Shown here one piece after another: positions 60,543 to 64,000 of a stretch of 64,000 nucleotides of DNA; the first letter of the stretch is position 1, and every line of letters starts with the position of its first letter. The translations under genes were made by a program, and so were the position numbers. The notes under the pieces were generated by a model. It searched no databases. It had not been told where the DNA came from and saw only the letters and a program-made list of their open reading frames with translations. This DNA comes from Mucilaginibacter sp. Its GTDB lineage: Bacteria; Bacteroidota; Bacteroidia; Sphingobacteriales; Sphingobacteriaceae. Where the stretch lies: assembly GCF_025359345.1 (NCBI RefSeq), contig NZ_JANYGQ010000014.1:1-64000 (forward strand), written 5' to 3'.

Positions 60543-62510
60543 TTAATTGATTTTTTGTTTTTTCCTTAAATTAACTATACATTTCAATCCTGCTTCAATG
60601 CAATTTGACGTAAAATCATCCGTTTTTGGATAAAAAGAAAAAGAGAAGGCTACTGAGACTGGCTCATAGTGATACGAGGTACTGGACGGTGCTTGTAGTG
60701 AAAATCCTAAACCCACCCTGGAATGATAGCCATAATATACCACCTGCTTATTTTGAGTAAAACTAAACGATTCTCTATGAAGATAAGATATCGTGAAAAG
60801 CCCCTTTGCTTTGTTCTTATAATTTAACAGAAATAACTTCCCTGTTATTTTATAGTAATATGGGTAGCTTGAATGTGAGTTGGTGTAAACGGTATCAGAC
60901 GTGGTCGGGTTTAATCCCCCAAAGAGCCCTTCTATCGACAGAACAGGTATAATGTTATAATCAAAACCGGCTCCAATTGAAATTAAGTATTTGTTGTGCC
61001 CATAAATTTTACCCAGTATTAAAGATAACGACTCGTCAAAAACAAAATTCAGTCTTGAAACCTTATGAAATTGAATTTGAAAATCTTCACTATTTTGATT
61101 GTTACGATTAATGGCCGTTATTTTAAAAGATTTTGTAGTTGGTATTTTAATATTTTGAGTTGATCGGGTATTTGAATAAAGAGTATATGAGTGGATAAAG
61201 TATGGGGGGATCAATTTTTTTTCAGGCCGAAATGGTTTGGTACTGTCGATTTTAAACTTAAATAAGTTACGTTCGTCAGTAAGTTGCCACGGAGTTTCTG
61301 TGGCCTGTAAAGTGGGGATAATTCTTTCTTTGTAGTTACTTATTGAATCCTCATCAATTTTACTGAATTTAATTGTTGAAAATGCAAGCGGTTCTTTTTC
61401 CGGCGTATTAGTAATAACCCTAACCTCCGGAATTAACGTTGAGAAATTCGGACTTAATTCTACATTCTTTGAGCGCGTATTGGTTTTCGCCGTTATATTT
61501 ATTAGTCCCATAAAATCATTTAATTTAAAAAATCGATGGTATGAATATAAATGATAAATATTATTTTCATAATCGGTATTCGCGTTATCATAAGGATATT
61601 GAATGGAGATAATAGGTTTGTCTCTAACTATTAAGGTAAACATTCTTAAATTGTTGTTCACTCCATCACTTACTGTTAATAGTACATTCATTTCGTAACT
61701 CCCATCCCAATCAAGGTCCAAATTTTTTCCAGATTTATTATATTCAAATAATGACCCAGTTTGAGAAAGCCTCCATTTATAGGTTAATTGATCAGGCGAA
61801 GAATCATTATCTTGAGCATCTGCGGTTAAAGTATTATGGCCGCGTCCAGCAAAAATTGTGTCCTTTATTACTTGTCCCTGGAATAATAACAAAGGAATGG
61901 GAGGTTCATTGGCCTCAGTAATAATTTGCCTCAAGACATTCTTGATTTTATCCTTGTAGTTAGTGGATAAAGGGTCAACAAATACCGATATAGTTCTGTA
62001 ATTTTGCTGTTCTAAGTAGGGGATTTGATTACGGGTGGCTTTACCCACTTTAAATAAGACGAATTGATATTCTATTAAATTATTAAGAATATTTATATTA
62101 ATTTTCAGGAACCAATCTTTATCTCTTAGGTTTTTCACAACCAATTTATTTTCTTCGATAGAATTTTTATTAGACTTAAATAATACATTGTTTTTATTAA
62201 AAATATTAATCGCAGCAGTTAGTGTTCCATTAGCCTGCTGTGCAGAAAGAAAAAGATTTAGACTTTGGACTTCGCTAAATAAGTTCCCCTTGTTCGGGTC
62301 AGTTTTATCTTTCAACTTCTTTAACTCCGTTTCGATTAATGGGACTAAGAACTGATTTTTTTCTCCAGAATTATTTTCTACATAATATAAGAGTTTTGAG
62401 CCCTGATAAATGGTAAAAGAACTGGTGTCCTTCTTCAAAGTGCCAGTATTAAAAGCAAGACAGACTAAAACCTGCAACATGGCGGTGCTAAATAATAACA
62501 GCTTTTTCAT
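60543..62510 (-). CDS. Exported hypothetical protein with PKD-like domain and C-terminal beta-barrel-like region
   Basis: 655 residues. Signal peptide about 1-19 (ending VCLAF). Residues about 20-210 are helical/strand of unknown type. About 215-300 resemble a PKD/Ig-like domain: GRGHNTLTADAQDNDSSPDQLTYKWRLSQTG ... NVLLTVSDGVNNNLRMFTLIVRD. The last about 170 residues alternate polar and aromatic residues in short strands (YLISIGAGFDYNI, YYKITGKLFLLNY, GLFTISYLHRES, HSRVGLGFSLQ, VSVAFSFSFYP), like a small outer-membrane barrel. AT-rich. Family not recognised. Confidence 0.65.
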   Translation of the reverse strand: MKKLLLFSTAMLQVLVCLAFNTGTLKKDTSSFTIYQGSKLLYYVENNSGEKNQFLVPLIETELKKLKDKTDPNKGNLFSEVQSLNLFLSAQQANGTLTAAINIFNKNNVLFKSNKNSIEENKLVVKNLRDKDWFLKININILNNLIEYQFVLFKVGKATRNQIPYLEQQNYRTISVFVDPLSTNYKDKIKNVLRQIITEANEPPIPLLLFQGQVIKDTIFAGRGHNTLTADAQDNDSSPDQLTYKWRLSQTGSLFEYNKSGKNLDLDWDGSYEMNVLLTVSDGVNNNLRMFTLIVRDKPIISIQYPYDNANTDYENNIYHLYSYHRFFKLNDFMGLINITAKTNTRSKNVELSPNFSTLIPEVRVITNTPEKEPLAFSTIKFSKIDEDSISNYKERIIPTLQATETPWQLTDERNLFKFKIDSTKPFRPEKKLIPPYFIHSYTLYSNTRSTQNIKIPTTKSFKITAINRNNQNSEDFQIQFHKVSRLNFVFDESLSLILGKIYGHNKYLISIGAGFDYNIIPVLSIEGLFGGLNPTTSDTVYTNSHSSYPYYYKITGKLFLLNYKNKAKGLFTISYLHRESFSFTQNKQVVYYGYHSRVGLGFSLQAPSSTSYHYEPVSVAFSFSFYPKTDDFTSNCIEAGLKCIVNLRKKQKIN

Positions 62511-62868
62511 TTTACATAAGGGTTAGGGCTATCGTATATAAGATTGAATGGGTTTAGGCAATAATGGACAGTTCTCCTAGGGTAAATCGGCTGCATCTTA
62601 GCGAAGCTAATTTACAAACGACCAGTTAGTCCCGTGAAAACAGTCTATTTTAATTTATCAAATCAATTATACTTTAGCCTTGTGATAATTAGGTTAATAA
62701 AGTTTGGCTATTTAAAACTAAATAATAAATATTAAAATGCAAAATATATTTAATTGTTTATTATTAATATCAAAGAAATTATAAAATATTTTTCGCCCAT
62801 CCTACCGCGAGAATGACATGCGACCCAAGAGCGCTGAATTCCCAACTGTCGCCCCTGCAAGAAAACAC
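62511..62868. other. AT-rich spacer
   Basis: 358 bases, mostly A/T, between two minus-strand genes. No ORF, repeat or hairpin terminator was recognised, apart from a CCGCGAGAATGACATGCGAC fragment near 62806 that faintly recalls the GTCATTGCGAG arms. Promoter of the gene at 60543 must lie here. Confidence 0.5.
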
Positions 62869-64000
62869 TCAATTTAATATTTGGCCAATTTTGTGAAATA
62901 AATTTTGAAGAACGTCGATATTTTTTATCTCTTTTTCCGTCATTAGGTCAGTAATTTTAGAAGCAAATTCAGGCTTTTTATATCTCTGATGATGGTGAGC
63001 GATAAATTTAAGAGTTTCTTTATCAAATCCTTTTGAAATCTTTGGATAATCAGCTCTAAGCTTTTGAATATCCTTCAAAGTCCATTTTATTTTTGTTGGT
63101 CGAGGATATAAAATATTAAATGTCTCTCTAATCCTGTGATCTGGATACAGGTCTTCAAACTCTTGTATACCTGCAAAAAAAACGTGGTTTGCAAGAAAGT
63201 CTGCATCAAATCCTATTTGATTTAATTTTTCAATTGTGACAGAAGCTCCACATTCCGGATTTTGCGTGTCAAAATCCAATAACATTACAGTGCTCGCCTT
63301 TTTGTTTTTCCTTAGCAGCTTCAAAAAATTAAACCAAGCGCCATTTGACTGCAAATTTATTAGCACAACGCCATCTTCCGACAACGTTCGATTAAACCAA
63401 ATTTTATAAATTTTGCCAATACTGGCTTCTTCACTATCACCTTCTACAATCAAGAAGCATTTTTCGTAAAATATGCTACTATTCTTGACACCACCAACAA
63501 CTGAAACCTCGTCTAAAAAGGTCTGAATATCAGCGTCACCATCCGTCTTTAGGTAATTTATCGATGATATGCCAGCATCTTGAACAATATGATTTATACT
63601 GTTTGACGGTGCTCTGTCAATCATGGTTAAAGAATGTGTAGCAATTATAGATTGAGTATTTACTTTCGGGTTATTTGCTACCTCTGAAATAGCATAAAAC
63701 ATTTTTCGCTGTGCGTCATAATGCAAGTTTGAGTCAGGCTCATCATATGCTCGAATTATAGGTCGATTTTGTTGAGAAGTTATTTGAATTTCTTTATCCC
63801 ATTCAAGTATTGAAAGGAATAGCCGCTTTTTTGACCCCTCCCCTTTTTGATCAACTAACTTAAACCCTTGTCCCTCATCTAATTCAAGGCCTTGAAAATT
63901 TAGACCCTGCCCGAAATCAAGATTTATTCTTCCTTGAATATTAGCTATCTTGGGATTATATTTTTGAATGTTTACAAGTAAGTTTTTTTCTATACTGGAA
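62869..64000 (-). CDS. OLD-family ATPase/TOPRIM endonuclease, 5' end outside window
   Basis: The frame is open from 62869 through the window end at 63999, so the gene is cut by the edge. The TTG at 63726 is not the start. Visible in order: GQGFKLVDQKGEGSKKRLFLSILEW (ABC-type signature GEGSKKR), Walker B PIIRAYDEPDSNLH, H-loop SIIATHSL, then a TOPRIM domain with CFLIVEGDSEEASI (catalytic Glu) and VMLLDFDTQ (Asp-x-Asp), then a helical C-terminus. This is the ATPase plus TOPRIM layout of OLD/Gabija GajA-like nucleases, many of which act in phage defence. Walker A lies outside. No UvrD-like GajB gene follows downstream, which favours a stand-alone OLD. AT-rich. Confidence 0.85.
   Translation of the reverse strand, partial: SSIEKNLLVNIQKYNPKIANIQGRINLDFGQGLNFQGLELDEGQGFKLVDQKGEGSKKRLFLSILEWDKEIQITSQQNRPIIRAYDEPDSNLHYDAQRKMFYAISEVANNPKVNTQSIIATHSLTMIDRAPSNSINHIVQDAGISSINYLKTDGDADIQTFLDEVSVVGGVKNSSIFYEKCFLIVEGDSEEASIGKIYKIWFNRTLSEDGVVLINLQSNGAWFNFLKLLRKNKKASTVMLLDFDTQNPECGASVTIEKLNQIGFDADFLANHVFFAGIQEFEDLYPDHRIRETFNILYPRPTKIKWTLKDIQKLRADYPKISKGFDKETLKFIAHHHQRYKKPEFASKITDLMTEKEIKNIDVLQNLFHKIGQILN

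Noticed and set aside
62869..64000. Gabija (GajA-GajB) system
   Set aside because: The ATPase/TOPRIM layout fits GajA, but the downstream gene on the same strand is an exported protein, not a UvrD-like helicase. The upstream side is outside the window.

Overview
The window looks like a chromosomal segment of a Bacteroidota bacterium, most likely family Sphingobacteriaceae (Mucilaginibacter/Pedobacter-like). Reasons: a SusC/SusD pair with a propeller/Y_Y_Y transmembrane regulator, type IX secretion C-terminal domains, -7 promoter elements of the TAnnTTTG type, many lipoproteins with a K-rich start after the lipobox Cys, and family-typical housekeeping genes. No tRNA, rRNA, CRISPR array or insertion sequence was seen. 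The genus assignment is inference.

Layout. 1-1.9 kb: end of yebC (with an in-frame stop at 31-33), a DUF2442 protein and a repeat protein broken by a poly-C tract. 2.0-16.9 kb: a polysaccharide utilisation locus read on the minus strand (regulator, susC, susD, LamG lipoprotein, strong terminator, two GH144-type glucanases, GH43 enzyme, esterase). The GH144 pair suggests beta-1,2-glucan as one substrate. 17.1-21.7 kb: trhO, kbl, pheS, a Rieske-fold lipoprotein lacking its Fe-S ligands, and a TetR regulator. 22-28.5 kb: an LRR protein, then a plus-strand cluster of membrane proteins, a winged-helix regulator, a diiron-like protein and CreD. Three near-identical palindromes (TACTTTG-N5-CAAAGTA/G) stand before three of its transcription units. 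Three tandem paralogous membrane proteins follow.

28.5-48.2 kb: mostly conserved core genes (rlmD, a PRTase, aroK, an ABC permease, a DoxX protein, folP, lptB, recJ, MBL hydrolase, CheY-like regulator, metalloprotease, Gfo/Idh/MocA oxidoreductase, thioredoxin-like lipoprotein), plus an orphan HsdR_N-type nuclease. 48.3-56.0 kb: two giant paralogous secreted Ig/cadherin-like proteins with almost identical C-terminal halves. 56.6-59.1 kb: a TonB-dependent receptor. 59.6-64 kb: a visibly AT-rich stretch with two unknown envelope proteins and an OLD-type ATPase/TOPRIM nuclease that runs off the right edge.

Spacers carry a dense population of palindromic repeats. A MITE-like family with GTCATTGCGAGGAACGAAGC-type arms occurs nine times, in a long (about 150 bp) and a short (about 90 bp) form. 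Several other inverted-repeat families also occur. Some long open frames begin inside these repeats, so starts were moved downstream for the propeller regulator and the gene at 30456. The strongest candidates for something undescribed are the palindrome-linked regulon at 22.8-26.3 kb, a promoter plus 35-codon reading frame plus structured spacer at 28.5-28.85 kb, the triple membrane-protein family, and the Fe-S-less Rieske lipoprotein.
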